NCBI GenBank assembly: GCA_963920765.1
Contig: OY987242.1
Span: 31,148,002-31,212,001 of the forward strand
Origin: Ulota crispa
Lineage: Eukaryota; Streptophyta; Bryopsida; Orthotrichales; Orthotrichaceae
Direction: 5' to 3'
Length of the DNA: 64,000 bases
The notes below the pieces were generated by a model, which did not search any database, was not told the DNA's origin, and saw only the letters and a program-made list of their open reading frames with translations. The number at the start of each line of letters is the position of its first letter. The stretch's first letter is position 1. The translations under genes and the position numbers were made by a program. Shown one piece after another: positions 24,801-38,316 of the stretch.

Positions 24801-27800
24801 AGATGTGACTGACAGAGCTGGTAGTGGGTCAATTCAACCTATGGCACAGCAAGTGTCTCGACCAAACATGCCTTCGGGTGCCGCAGAGGGTTTCGGACCC
24901 GGTCAGCAATCAAGACATCCTCTAGCTCAGCAACAGCCTTTGGGTTTTGGTTTCAGCAAATACCAGCTCACCCTGCTTAGGAACCAGATATTGGCTTTTA
25001 AGAAACTGAGGGCGAGAAAGGTGTGACACGTGCCTGATAACGCTGAATTTTATTCTGGCTCTCTTCTTGTTACGTGTGGAGGCAGTGGGTGATGTACAAC
25101 ATGAATGGGCTTTTATGGTTAACGTTTTTTCAATGGATGTTTACAGTGTCATTATTCTAATGCAGCGAGAATATTGCATGAATTGTTATTGTCGTTTCTG
25201 TTTATAAGTCGAAGCAACATGCTTAGAGATGGTGGATTCTGTATTTTTCTGTGCAGCCTGGAGAAGTGGTTATCGCAGAGGAGATAAAGCGTCTTATCAA
25301 TCCTCCGCTTCGTTCATCACAGCATTCCTCTCAGTTGTCTGCTGTATCGCGTCTTAAGGAACAGACACCTGCCACTCAAGCCACTGTGAAGGGACCTGAA
25401 CCTTCAGAAACAGGGGCTCATGAACCTATTTCTAATGATTCCAAGCCAAAGGAGGACTTGGCATTGAAGGACCCTGTAGTTTCGATGGAATTAGACAACA
25501 GGGCTGGAGGTGCAAAAATGGGGACTACTCCTGCATCTGGTATCCAGGCTGTAGACAATGGGGATGCTAAAGGCGCTCCAAGCGGAATGCACGAAGCTCC
25601 TCAAGCTAAGTCCGAACAAGGAGCTAAACATGAGAGTGCTGTTAAGACAGAAGTAAAGGGGGTAGATACCAAGGCGAATAAGGTAGATACTAGCAGAGTT
25701 CTAGCGCCGTCTATTACTGCAAATTTAGCGGTGAATAAGGCAGGGGCTCCTGCTGCAATGATGCCTTCTTTCGCTCAAAAGGTTCTTCCAGTTGTACGCC
25801 CTTATCGTGGTCCGCTCTTCGATTTTCCTGCCGTCAGCAAAAGAATTGATGGAGCTGCACTTTCGTTAACACCTCAAGCGAATTTATGGGGTCAGCCAGT
25901 TTCTCTGGGCTACAAAGTCCGGGAGCTTTTGCTGGAGGAGGGAGTGCGTGCTATCGACAATAAGCGAGCTGAGAGGCTTGAAACAATTGCAGATGTTTTG
26001 ACCGTAAGAAATGGGAAGAAGCTGCTGCAGGCATATCAGATCGTGAGACTTCGTATTGAAGAGAAGAAGTTGCGACTGATGGAGCTCCAAGCTCGTGTTA
26101 GGGATGAGGTGGAGGAGCAGCAACAGGAGATTATGGCCATGGGGGAGCGAGCTTACAGAAAGTTTGTCCGTCTGTGTGAAAGACAACGGATGGATCTTAC
26201 TAGACAAGTAACCGTGCTGCAAAGGGCCACCCGTGAGAAGCACTTGAAAGGGCTGATGCAGTGGCGAAAGAAGTTGCTCGAATCACAGTGGTCATCTAGG
26301 GATGCTCGTGTGACCAGGAACAGGGGTGTCGCGAAATACCATGAGCGAATGTTAAGGGAGTACTCGAAACGGAAGGATGAGGATCGCAACAAGAGGATGG
26401 AGGCTTTGAAGAACAATGATGTTGATGCGTACAGAGAGATGCTGAAACAGCAACAGGGACAACTTCCTGGAGACGCTGGAGAGAGATTTGAAGTGCTATC
26501 GTCTTTTCTTACACAAACTGAAGAATACTTACACAAGCTTGGCGGGAAAATATCTGCTGTTAAGAATCACCAGGAGCGGGAAGAAGCTGCCATAGCAGCC
26601 GCCGCTGCGGCCAGAGCACAGGTTTCGGATCCCAGCTTGCTTTTCTCAGTAATTTTTGTACATTTTCTGATCAATATGTGCACTTTTGCTTGAATTTCAG
26701 GTCTGACTTCAGCCGTTTGATATGCAGGGTTACTCAGAAGAGGAAGTACAGCAAGCAGCAGTTCGAGCTAGTGAAGAAGCTGGAGTCAATGGTTATGTCA
26801 ACAGAGGCTCACATGATTCTTCTGTAAATAAGTAAGTCTTATCTTCCTGTAAATATTCAATACCTTGGATTTGAGGGTTGATCTGAGTGATTGTAACATT
26901 ACTCTCCTGAAAGTAGGGAATCTGCTTGAAGGCATGGAAGTTGCACTGTTTCTTCTTTGCAAGTACTACGGTAATCAGAACTGCTCTTTCTTACTTCTTC
27001 TGAGACTGACATTATTCATCGATTGGCATTACAGATATTATAGCTTGGCTCACGCGGTTCATGAGAAGATTGTTAAACAACCATCAATGCTTGCTGTTGG
27101 TATCCTGCGAGACTATCAAATGGTAAATCTGAACATATGATGAATAAAGCTTGGGTATTTAAGTCTTATTACACTTAGCTCAGTTGTATAATGCATGTAG
27201 GAGATACTGAAACACAATTTTACGTTGAGAAGTATTGGTGTTGATTGGTTTTTACTGTGTAGCGGCTATTAGGTGTTAAAAGCAAAATGAGAGTATTTTT
27301 GTTCTGAATGTTTTCCCTCCTCTGTTCTGTTAATTGACAGGTGGGATTACAGTGGATGCTATCATTGTACAATAATAGGCTGAATGGCATTCTTGCTGAT
27401 GAGATGGGTCTTGGGAAAACAGTACAGGTGAGGATGCACGTTATTGACAACCGTGTTGTGAGATTTCTGTTCGTAAATTGCTTTTGAATGATCTCTATGG
27501 AGAAATTTGAATTTTTGAATTTTTGCAGAAACCAGGGTTCCCATATTGTGCATGCACTATCTTCACAATTTCAAAACCTGTACTTCCTCAGAAAACTGGA
27601 TCTATTAGTTTAAAGTGTTTTAGCTTACCAATTTTTGATACATGAACTTACAGGTGATGGCACTTGTTGCTTATCTTATGGAGTACAAGGGCAACTACGG
27701 GCCTCATTTAATTATTGTACCTAATGCTGTTATGGTTAACTGGAAGGTAGTTTTCGTGCACTGCAATTTTTGTTTATTTGTAATATATCAGAATTTCCTT

Positions 27801-30800
27801 CTGTCTATTTAGACGTTTACCTTTTTTTCTCCAATGGTATCCTTGGCTTTCTCATAGAAATTCATTTCATATTGTTTGAACGTATCTATGGGTGCAGAGT
27901 GAACTACTTAGATGGCTTCCATCTGTCTCGTGTATATATTATGTTGGGCATAAAGATCAACGTGCAAAAATATTTGCCCAGGTCAGTTCCCTGACAATAT
28001 TTTTCACTTTTTTCTGTGTGACTGACGGTTGAGTTCCTTTACCTGGTCTATTCGTATCATAATTTGACATTTTGTTTGTTGTTTCAGGATGTTTTATCCA
28101 TGAAATTTAATGTTTTGGTGACAACGTATGAGTTTATCATGCGTGATCGATCCAAATTGGCAAAAATAGATTGGAAATATATAATTATTGATGAAGCGCA
28201 GCGAATGAAGGATCGTGAATCACGTCTTGCCCGTGATCTCGATCGATTCCGTTGCTCCCGGCGCTTGCTGCTTACCGGCACTCCGCTTCAGGTGCCCATT
28301 GTGTTTTGCCGGGGATCATTACTTTTTATAATGATCTGCTTATTGATGTGGATGCGTGCCTTTTCTAAACTTCTTCCATCTAGTTTAATTCGGTTTTTGA
28401 CATGCTGTAAGTACTGATGGAGTACGTCTTTCTGCAGAATGATCTTCATGAACTGTGGTCACTCCTCAATCTGCTACTCCCCGAAGTGTTTGATAACAGC
28501 AAGTCTTTTCACGAATGGTTTTCTAAACCCTTCCAGAAGGAGGCTACCCAAACTGAAGAGGACGACTGGCTGGAAACTGAGAAAAAGGTTATTGTTATTC
28601 ACAGGCTTCACCAGATTTTGGAGCCTTTCATGTTACGGCGTCGTGTTGAGGATGTGGAAGGATCTCTTCCTCCCAAGGTGACTACCACGTTCATTCTCAT
28701 TCAGTACAATCAATGTCGTATGTGTGTGCTGGTGTTGTTATTCAGTAAGCCCCTGGCTGGAATCAGTTGTGTTAATAGTATTGGCTTTTATAACACCAGA
28801 TGTGATTTATTGGTTGAATTCTCATGCACACTTATGCTGCTTGTACAGGTGTCCGTGGTCCTCAAATGTAGAATGTCAGCATACCAGGCAGCAATTTATG
28901 ATTGGGTGAAATCAACGGGGACTCTGCGTTTGGATCCTGATGATGAGGCCCAAAGGATTGCAGGAAATAGCAAACGCCTTGCACGAGCCTATGCTCCATT
29001 GCAAAATAAGTGCATGGAACTTCGAAAAGTCTGCAATCATCCTTATTTAAATTACCCTCCACGTTTTCATGGTCTAGGGGACAACACAGTACGCTCATGC
29101 GGAAAGCTGTGGATACTGGATCGCATCCTGGTGAAGCTGCATAAAACTGGCCACCGAGTTTTGCTCTTCAGTACCATGACCAGGTTACTGGATATACTAG
29201 AAGATTACTTACAGTGGCGAAGGCTTATTTACCGTCGCATTGATGGAATGACGACCCTCGAGGCGAGAGAATCCGCTATTGTTGAGTTTAATCGGCCGAA
29301 TTCTGATTGTTTCATCTTCCTGCTTAGTATTCGGGCTGCTGGAAGAGGTCTTAATCTGCAGACTGCTGACACGGTGATTGTGTATGATCCTGACCCTAAC
29401 CCCAAAAATGAGGAGCAAGCGGTTGCTCGTGCACATCGCATCGGTCAAAAGAGAGAGGTTCGTGTCATTTATATGGAAGCTGTTGTTGAAAGTACCCCAA
29501 GCTACGAGAAGGAGGATGAGCTGCGGAGTGGGGGGTCGTTGGACGAGAAGGACGACGAACTGGTACTCAGGACTTGGCTATCATTAAACCTTTGGTTTTG
29601 TTGTTGTTTGTTTTCAAGGAGTTTGTAACTCAAATTTGAAGATTTTGCTTCTTCGTAATTTCCATCTGTTTCCTATTGTTCTGGTTCTGCCCTGCGAATT
29701 TGTTCTTGGTGCTTCCCATACTTATCCTCTTTGTGCATGGTTCAGGCTGGCAAGGATCGGTATGTAGGTTCTGTTGAGAGCTTGGTTCGCAACAATATCC
29801 AGCAGCATAAAATCGACATGGCTGATGAAGTCATTAACGCCGGAAGATTTGATCAACGGACCACCCAGGAGGAGAGACGATTGACATTGGAAGCTCTGTT
29901 GCATGACGAGGAGAGGTATCAACAAACAGTTCATGACGTTCCGTCTTTACAAGAGGTGAATCGAATGATTGCAAGGACGGACGAGGAATTGGAGCTTTTT
30001 GACAAGATGGACGAGGAATATAAGTGGGCTGGGGATCTCACCCCTCATCACAAAGTTCCGAAGTGGATGCGTGTCGGTTCTCGGGAGGTCAATGCTGCCA
30101 TTGAAGCTACTTCCAAAGAGGCCATGAAGAAGGGATTCCTGGGAGCTGTGGGCACGCAGGAAGCTGAAGATCAGTTAGTCTTTCAGGTGACTAAGGGCCC
30201 TGCGGCTCCAAAAGCTCTCGAGAAACGGTCCAAGAGTACCAGCAGATACAAGAATTACCGCGAGGTAGAAATAGACGATGATTTTTATCCTGAAAAGGAT
30301 ACCGAGGAGATGGAAGAGGATGAACGAGAATCAGTGATTGAAGAGGTGTTAACTGCTGCAAATGCTGATGATGAAGAAGAAGAGGAAGGAGGTGTTGCTG
30401 AAGAAGGAGAAGATCAAGATGAAGGTGCATTTCCTGTCATTATTGTTTTTGACTTGCTGTGTATTGTGTTTTATTTTCTTCTAAGACATGTTAGAAGAGT
30501 TGAACAAGTCTTTGAATTGAATCTGCAATTCTTTCTGTACAGCCATGGTCGATGCAGAAGATGGAGAGGAGATCATTGAGGAGGAAGAGATTATTGAAGA
30601 GGTAATCATCTGAAATGTAGACATCTCTGTTATTCAGCGTATTCAACCCTAGTACCTTCTCTCCATTGGCGTTTCCAATATTTGATGCACTATTAAACGT
30701 TTTGGTCGTATTTGAGATATTAACTTGGAATTCTTTCATAACAGGTAATTGAGGAAGTTGACGATGATGATGAAGAGGAGGAGGAGGGAGGTGAAGCGGA

Positions 30801-33220
30801 GGAAGAAGATGTCGAAGAAGAAGGTGAATTAGTTCCTGATGGATCGTCTGATGACGGCGAGGTATCCCCAGGGAAACCCCAACGTGGAGCTGCCACTAGC
30901 CAATCGAAGAAATTTGCATCTTTATCAGCTTTGGAGGCTCGCCCAAGTAGAACTGACGAGGTATATCTGGTTACAAGTTCTTTTTGTGCTTCTTTTTTCT
31001 TAAGAATGTTAATACGAGCATGATGTTGGAAAGCCATGACTTGCGTTAACAGTGTTTCAAAATTTTGGTTGACAGGGTGATGAGCTTGAGGAAGGGGAGA
31101 TAGCTGCATCAGTCGATTCAGACCAGCGATTAGAAAACTGGATGGAAGGAAAGGAGGAGGCTGAAGAGATTGCGGAGTATGAAGAGGATTACACCATACA
31201 ACCTCAAAAGAAAAGGAAACGCAGCCGCAGCCACCGTCGTACTGCGCAGTTGGATGGGTTAGGCGAGAGAGAAATCAGCAACGGCTCTTTTCTTGAACGA
31301 GAAAGTCATCCCTCGCTGTCTTTCCGCTCTAACACCAGGATGGAGTCGAAATCTTTGCCATGGTCTAACTTTGGAACAGTCGACCCTCCCAACGAGAAGA
31401 CAGAGCACTGGGGTGGCGCTGCGAAGAAGAGAAGTGTCAATGTCTCGGAAGCTCAAGCACCAGCACGGCCTCGCATTGTGTTCAAGCACAGTCGGACAAA
31501 CGGCTTGCAGGAACCTGTTGTAGAGCCTGATTTGGGAAGAGACACCAGGAGTGTGAGAACCCAAGCGGGTTTGCTGGGGAGCTATAGTGGTGACAAAGGT
31601 CGTCTACCTGAGGGGCAGCAGAAAAAGGTACTTATTTCTCTGTGTAGTTTCTCTCTACATCACGATGCACTTTGTAATGGCTTCATCGTGTTAAATTTTA
31701 GTTTTTTTTGCTAACTTGACATTTGTTTGTAATTTTTTTTGGTGATACGCGTGCAGTGCCAATCTGTGCTTAGTAAGCTGCATGGAGCAATGAACAAGGA
31801 CGGCAGACATGTTGTAGCACTCTTCCTGGAGCTACCAAAGCGCAGTGAGCTGCCAGAGTATTACAAAGTCATAGCCCGGCCGATCACCGCTCACCAAATC
31901 AAGGAGAAGCTGGATCGTTTGGAGTACCCAAATGTCTTGGAGTTCGCATCAGATGTTCATCTAATGATCGACAATGCTGTTCGTTATTACAATACTTCTG
32001 CAGAGGTAATTTTCTTTCCTTCCGCCCTTTCTATTGCACCCAAACGAAAACAAGAAACTCCCACTTGCTTTTTCGTGTAAATCTGTAGAACATACTTTTA
32101 CTGTTGATGGCATGGTTTTCCTTCTTTCTATTTGGATGTACATTACATCACCACCTCCCTTGACCTTCCAAAACGGTCTATTTCAACTCCATTGTATATC
32201 AATGGTCTACTGTCCATTTTGGCTCCAGGGACTTCCAATTGAACTTATTATAAGTTGCTTGGTTTCTGGTTTTGACTTCTCGTTTCTACAAATAGTTTTA
32301 CGAGGATTAAGTCGTCACAGTTTGGATTTCTTCTCGAGGTGTCCGACTTACCTGACATGGATTTTTGCACGCAGGTTCAAGCTGACGCACGGCGCTTACA
32401 AGCATTGTTTGATTCACGGATGTCGCTTGTGTTTCCCGAGGTGGACTTCGCCTCGGCACGAGTACGAAGTTATGCACCAGCGTTGCCGCCTCAGTTTCTT
32501 TCGGTGTCTGGTTCCAGGGGTGGATCACAGGCTCCTGTTGTTGGTACACGAGGTTTGCTGCAGGGTCCAGTTGTCACTGGCCCTCGGGGTGTGCGAAGAC
32601 CTGCTGCTGCTGTTGTCACTGAACAAGTTGAAACTCCAACCCATGCCAGGAGCGCCACAAGAATATCCCTAGTCCGGCACCCGGCTCCTCCTCCCCCACT
32701 GGAGGAGGCACAGCAGCAGCAGCAGCAGCCTAAGTCAAAAACTAAGAGGGGAGGCAAGGAGAAGTCGAAGCTGAAGAAGGGGAAGACCAAGAGTAAAGCC
32801 AGAAGTAGTAGTGTGAAGGAGAAAGAGGTCGTGCAAGACGAGGCGGAGTCTGACGAAGGGATCATGCATCCTGTGGATCTTGTAATTCATAAGAAGAAAC
32901 GAAAAGGTAGGGAACACACAGGAAGTAGGACTGTAGGTAGCGCTCAGTTAATGTTTAATACGGAGGAGATGCGGGAGACTGCTGCTCGGGGGTTTAGTGT
33001 AGGCTCATCTGGGAATGCAAGGGCTTCCCATCAACAACAGCAACAGCAACAACAACAGCAACAACATCATCAAGTAGCGCCGAGGTCACGGGGTCCGGCT
33101 GCCTCTCCTGCGAGTAACAGGCGAAGTGCACCACAACCGGACATGAAGGTGGGTGGCGCTGTTACTGTGTTGAAAAAGTCAAGGTCTGATGGTGGAAAAC
33201 GAAGGCCTAGTCATCCTTGA
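21822..33220 (+). CDS. BRM: BRAHMA-type SWI/SNF chromatin-remodelling ATPase (19 exons, 2446 aa)
   Basis: Nuclear motor of a SWI/SNF complex: it uses ATP to move or evict nucleosomes. Exons: 21822-22184, 23291-23692, 23860-24577, 24743-25020, 25257-26621, 26728-26831, 27035-27122, 27341-27427, 27654-27746, 27898-27981, 28088-28291, 28438-28677, 28849-29562, 29746-30424, 30543-30601, 30745-30960, 31076-31627, 31757-32005, 32375-33220. All introns fit GT-AG and the joined frame stays open. Order of parts: Gln/Pro/Ser-rich N terminus (1-560); QLQ domain (about 562-605); basic HSA-like helices (about 830-960); ATPase with GLGKT (1129-1133), DEAQ (1229-1232) and TGTPLQ (end of exon 11); helicase C with ARAHRIGQ (about 1534); SnAC (about 1600-1680); acidic tracts in exons 14-16; bromodomain from exon 18 with the acetyl-lysine-binding Asn about 2161; basic tail ending GGKRRPSHP. 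It is somewhat longer than Arabidopsis BRM (about 2190 aa). Start chosen as the first ATG opening the Gln-rich exon. Family call very sure; single exon borders less so. Confidence 0.95.
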
Positions 33221-36200
33221 AAAAAGTCCCCCCGGCCCTGTATTTTTAGAAAATCTCTTTTTGTTCCATATCATCAATTCTTATTTCATTCTGCCCCTTG
33301 GGTAGATTTTTTTCTTTTTTACCTCTCTTTCTGAAGAGTATGTCTTCGCAACTTTCATGCAGCTTGGTTTTTTTTATCGAGTAGCTGAATGGAAATACTT
33401 GGATCTGATATTCATCTGAAACTGTGTTTGGATTTTTGGTTTTTTGTGAACGGATGCGTTTGAGTCTGTTGGATTGAGAACCAACTCTGGTTATATGATG
33501 GAACTTGTTAAGAGTCTGTTCGAAGCTTGAACTCTGATTATGTAATTGAAATCTAATGAGTCAAAATCACTGTAGCGAGTGTTTGTTAAACCCTAGACGG
33601 AGTTTTGGGTTTTAAATTTGAATACCGTAGGTTTACAGTACGTTTGTCCAAAAATAACTCAATGTAGCGAAGGTGAAAGAAATGGGATGTTGTTTACCGC
33701 AGCTGAAATGCAATGAAAGTACTCATTAATAATTCTGAAAAATGCCGACAAATCCACATTGGTTGGAGTTGGATTGTTAGAGTTAAAAACAGAGTCAAAT
33801 TAGGTTGGAGTTGATGTTAAAGAGTATGGCCAAATCGGAGTTCAAGTTTGCGGTGCCGTATTTAACTAAATGTGGACTTTGCACAAAGCTCATAAGTAAT
33901 AACAAACAAAAGAGATCTTGTTGATAATTTCGAACGTCAACAGATGTTGATAATTTGGAATGTTTAAACATCGACAAATTTCCTTTAAACTCCAAAGCTT
34001 TCATGGTATTTTGCCTTACTTTGTTTACAACTCTATAGATATCCCAATATTTTGTGTACTTCATTATTTTACGAAATCCACAAGTACATGAATAGTCCAT
34101 ATTTAGTTAAATATAGCTTGGTTGGAGTTGAATTAGAGTCAAAGAGTTTGAGAGTCGTCACAATATCATATTGGGTTGAAAGCAAGTGGGGAGAGAGAAG
34201 TTGGTAGTCATGATTCACTCTTGTGAAGTTGGGTCAAGTCAAAGTGTTGGAGGTTTAGAGGCAAGTTGGAGAGTTTGGGGTACATTGGCATCATTGGTGT
34301 AGATCAATATAATTGAGGTTTGGATTGGACATGTAAGTTGAGGTCTAGACTAGGGAGTTTGAGTTCATGTAGAATTTTAAACTCATGTTGTTGCTTCAAA
34401 ATTAGTTTAGTCCCACCTCAAACTTTCATGAAAGTCTAGTTTGCAATGACGTCATTAGTTAATAAATAATGTGCTCCTTTTGTCCCAAAATAAATATCCA
34501 CGTTCAATACATCTTTTTTTCATTAGTTTTGAGTAGGTCAAGTAGAATCTTTGATCTCATTCAATTTTTTTTGACAAACTCAAGCAATTAGCTTCATTAA
34601 TTCTTTTAGTATATAATTTGGATTCACATGCATTATGATGTTTTCAACATAATTAATGAAAGCAATGCAAAATTGCTGCAATAAAGAAACAAGGACAACC
34701 ATCTTGAGACAAAGATATATTGTGAGATTTTGGAAAAACAACAAAACTCTACCATAAAAAAACTATTGTATTTCAGTGTGGTATGTATAATTGTTGAAGA
34801 ATATATGTATTTTGCAAGTTGATCATGGACAATTTTGTACTTGGTTTCTGCGTATATTTTGGTCACTCCACTTCTTCTCTAGACTCAACTTTAAAAAGAG
34901 ACATTGTCATATTTCTGTTTAGTGCTTCAATTTGAAAGTTTGCTTCAAGTGCGTTTAGAATACCACATTGTGACCAACATTATTGTATAAGCGTACCATT
35001 CTAAATTTGACTTCAAACTTTGTATAAACATCCACAAATTAGCCGTTTAAGCTTTAAAAGCTTGAAATCCATTTTGAAGGCTTTGTGACTTGATACATGC
35101 ATCTAAGAGTTCAAAATTTCTATCTATGTCCCAATTGATTAAATTTCTGTACGAATCCAAGCTTAAAAGGTCTTTTAAAAAGAACAACCACTAGTAGTAG
35201 CATGCTAGTACAATTGGCAAGCACAAAAATTGTCCTGCTTTTCAACTGATTTTTTTGAGCTAGAGTTCACTTTGACGTAACAATAAAATGAGCAATATTT
35301 TACAATTCAAATGATTGTTGTACTTCAAGGTAAACCAAACTTCTTAACTTAGTTGAGGGGGGTGGATAGCATATAGATTTGGAGCTTTCTAGGCAAAAAA
35401 TACAAGTTGTGCTTAAGAAGATTTCAAAAACAAGGTTTCCATTTTTGCAAAAAGAACCTTCCCATTTTTAAATGAATTGATTTGGAGTCTTGTACAAAAA
35501 CCATGAACCATCAAATGATCAATTTGATCACACAATTAAACAATAGACAAAAAATTCTTTTGAAACATACTTGTATGTATGTCATCCATTTCATATAAGC
35601 TTTTGAAATCATTCATTCTCCACATTTTGGACATTAGCACTCTTAAGAGTTAATTCCTAAAAACTTACTTAATGCAACACTCCAAAACTTACACGATGAC
35701 CACATTTGATTTTCATGATGCTCACCATATCAACTTAAAAAAATTGTGTTGATTTTAATTTTGTGGATAGAATTTTGAACAATTGTAACTTGCATTTGAT
35801 ATCCAAATAATGAATACTTTGATGTGTTGGAATTATCTTTGATTTTTCAAAAGATGTCTAAAATTTTAAACCCTTTCTCTTTATGTGATTATTTTGGGTA
35901 TAAAAATAAAATACACATATGCACAAGAGACAAGAAAATTGGATGGTTGAATGATGGTTTACCTATAACCTACACTTAACAACAAAAGATTTAGCCTTAT
36001 TAATCTAGTCAAGGTTGTAAGCTACACTATCGGAATAACTTCAAGAATGTGTTGTATGTTTGATAAAAATAAATAAAATTCTGTAGAAATAGAACATAAA
36101 AATTCTTTGATGCATCAAATTGTAGCCTCGTAATCCAACACATGATTTTCAATATTTCTTCTGCAACATCTGTCACCTTATGTACCCGAGAGTCACACTT

Positions 36201-36240
36201 TCATTACCCAACAACTTATCATCCAAAATTTACACCTTCA
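33221..36240. other. BRAHMA 3' region and AT-rich intergenic DNA
   Basis: The first hundred or so bases after the stop are T-rich and probably contain the 3' UTR and polyadenylation site; no single site can be fixed. The rest has no recognised gene, RNA or complete element. Confidence 0.5.
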
Positions 36241-36375
36241 TTATCCAACAATTTAAGCCACACCTTCATAATCCAACAATTTAAGCCACACCTTCATAAT
36301 CCAACAATTTAAGCCACACCTTCATAATCCAACAATTTAAGCCACACCTTCATTACCCAACAACTTATAATCCAA
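36215..36375. repeat. 28-bp tandem repeat
   Basis: About four to five units containing the motif AATTTAAGCCACACC followed by TTCATAATCCAAC. The outer units are diverged. No coding role is seen. Confidence 0.85.
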
Positions 36376-36682
36376 GAGTCATTGACGTATGTCTGCACAA
36401 TGAAAAGCAAATGGTTGTATAAACTTAACAATTCAGGCTAGTAGCATGTACTATTCACTTCGTTTTTAGGTCCATCTCGCTTGTAGCATTCACGATTACT
36501 TCATTTATTTCTGTATAATGTTCATTAAATTACTTTCTATTTCGTTCAATTCAATTTTCAAGTAAAAGCTACGTAAATGCTACATGCGAGTTGGATCTTT
36601 CTTTCTTGTTCTTTACATTACTTGCCTGTTGGTTCAATTGGTTCAATTTTCAGGTAAGGTTCAATTTGTACATTGCATCTAA

Positions 36683-37078
36683 GATAGGAGCACTTCTTAT
36701 GGTTAGTGTCCCTATCCTTCATACCTACTAAGGTCAATGATGTTAGTGATTGACAATTTAAAAAAAAATGGTTATGTATGACAAAGTGATGATTATGGGT
36801 GACAAAGTGATGATTACATGTGACAAAGTGGTGATTTTGGGTGACTGACATGAAGGTTTTGAGTGCCCCACCTCTCAAGCAAAGAACTCCTCACATTAGT
36901 ATTATGATTGTATGAGTACACTAAAGACATCTCCTATTGGTTTCCTCTTCCTAACTTCACACTATATTTTTCAAATTTCATCAACGAATTTTCCTACCTT
37001 ACACTATATTTTTCAAATTTCATCAACTAATTTTCCTATCCCAAAACCCTTGGTTTCACGCTTATGAGTGCTCCTACC
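36683..37078. mobile_element. GGTAG-type TIR element (396 bp) with internal short repeats
   Basis: The left end GATAGGAGCACTTCTTATGG (after TAA) pairs with the right end ATGAGTGCTCCTACC (before TTA). It contains a repeat of about 20 bp, GTGATGATTATGGGTGACAA, at 36775-36850. An inverted relative is at 57090-57482. Confidence 0.55.
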
Positions 37079-37157
37079 TTACTTGGGTCTTTCATTTTGT
37101 GATCACTAAGCTTGAGTTCATATTCAAAGAAGGATCTAGTAGAACTTTTATACACAA

Positions 37158-37471
37158 GGTAGGAACATCCATAACCATCACTGTACCTATAACCATCACC
37201 TCTAAAATCTTGAAAAATCTGTAAAAGTAAATAGATGTAACTGCAAGGATGTACAACATGTGAACATGAAAACTTAGTGTTGGTTATGGGTGCAATGGCA
37301 GTTTTCTCTTTAAAAATTCACAACTTATTCTCACAGTATCCAAATAATACATTCAAAAGTGCAAACTTACTTTTTTTTTCTGTTCCTAATAGAATCGTAT
37401 AATTTGCTAGATGTTTATTAGTAGTCATCATGTTCAAAACCCTTAGTTTGACGTTCATGGGTGCTCCTACC
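37158..37471. mobile_element. GGTAG-type TIR element (314 bp)
   Basis: GGTAGGAACATCCATAAC at the left, ATGGGTGCTCCTACC at the right, then TTAT. It lies about 100 bp beyond the 3' end of the U2 snRNA. Similar in length and interior to 2127-2435 and 62155-62467. Confidence 0.6.
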
Positions 37472-37570
37472 TTATGTGGCATTTGCAATTTATCTTCTGT
37501 AATATCTTCTGTCACGAGGAGTGAGTATTTCAATTCAATTGATGTGCACTCCAGTTTGGTGTTTATTTTG

Positions 37571-37779
37571 GGACCCTCCGAGGGTGGAGGGCTGCGCCAG
37601 CCAAGGAAATAGTGCAAGACCAAGGCGACGCTCACGGGCCGGGTAGCAAGCTACTGGATGGCCCCGCACTCGAGAAAAATTAGATTAATATCATGGGGAT
37701 CGATGATCCCCGTATCAGATATTAAACTGAGAAGAACAGATACTACACTTGATCTTAGCCAAAAGGCCAAGAAAGGTAT
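37571..37779 (-). ncRNA. U2: U2 spliceosomal snRNA
   Basis: The minus strand starts ATACCTTTCTTGGCC and carries the highly conserved 5' domain, with the branch-point recognition motif GTAGTA (in AAGTGTAGTATCTG). U2 pairs with the intron branch site in the spliceosome. It has a perfect GGGGATC/GATCCCC stem II and a uridine-rich Sm-like site (TAATTTTTC) where expected. The 5' end is clear. The 3' end is estimated: plant U2 is about 196 nt, and a CCCTCC/GGAGGG hairpin ends near 37571. Two bases in the conserved part differ from the usual plant sequence: a T where TTCTCGG is usual, and a C where TTCTTATCAG is usual. It may be a minor variant or a silenced copy. Confidence 0.9.
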
Positions 37780-37802
37780 ACTTCTCTATCGAAAACTTTG
37801 GG

Positions 37803-37816
37803 TTCATATACTTTAT
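37803..37816 (-). promoter_or_regulatory. TATA-like element of the U2 snRNA
   Basis: Minus-strand ATAAAGTATATGAA, about 25-37 bases upstream of the U2 5' end, where plant snRNA TATA boxes lie. The MITE's target duplication (37808-37816) overlaps it. A weak match to the plant snRNA upstream element lies at 38339-38349, beyond the MITE. Confidence 0.5.
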
Positions 37817-38316
37817 GGGAATTGATATGTGTACCACACCCTTTCAATTATTGTACCACACCCTTTCAATTATTGTACCACACCCTTTCAATTATTGTAC
37901 CACACCCTTTCAATTACTGTACCACACCCTAAAGTAATTTTAGGATTTTTACCATCAAAAGGTTGAATTTGAGAATTGGGAATTCAAATTTGGACTTAGA
38001 GATCATGGTTTAGTCTAGAACCACAAAAAAGGTTGCAATTCAACAACACCTAATGAAAAAGCTTATTGTTTTTACAAACAAAAGTAAAAGTAACACTTTT
38101 CTCCCTAACTAAACTTTTTCATTGGATGTTGTTGAATTACAATTTTTTTATTTATGGTTCTATACTAAATCATGGTCTCTAAGTCCAAATCTAAGTCCAA
38201 ATCTGAATTCTAAATTCTCAAATTTAACTTTTTGATGATAGAAGTCTAAAATTTACTCTAGGATGTGGTATAGTAGTTTAAAAGGTGTGGTACACATATC
38301 AATTCCAATACTTTAT
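37808..38316. mobile_element. MULE-like MITE (491 bp) inserted in the U2 promoter
   Basis: The body is 37817-38307, flanked by the 9-bp duplication ATACTTTAT at 37808-37816 and 38308-38316. The TIRs begin GGGAATTGATATGTGTACCA. It is the same family as 5516-5925 but expanded by a tandem repeat at its left end. Non-coding. Confidence 0.8.
37830..37930. repeat. 22-bp tandem repeat within the MITE terminus
   Basis: About five units of GTACCACACCCTTTCAATTA plus two bases. They multiply the TIR motif of this MITE family. The copy at 5516 has only one full unit. Confidence 0.85.

Noticed and set aside
36215..36375. Possible CRISPR-like array
   Set aside because: Units of 28 bp follow each other directly with no unique spacers; this is a simple tandem repeat.
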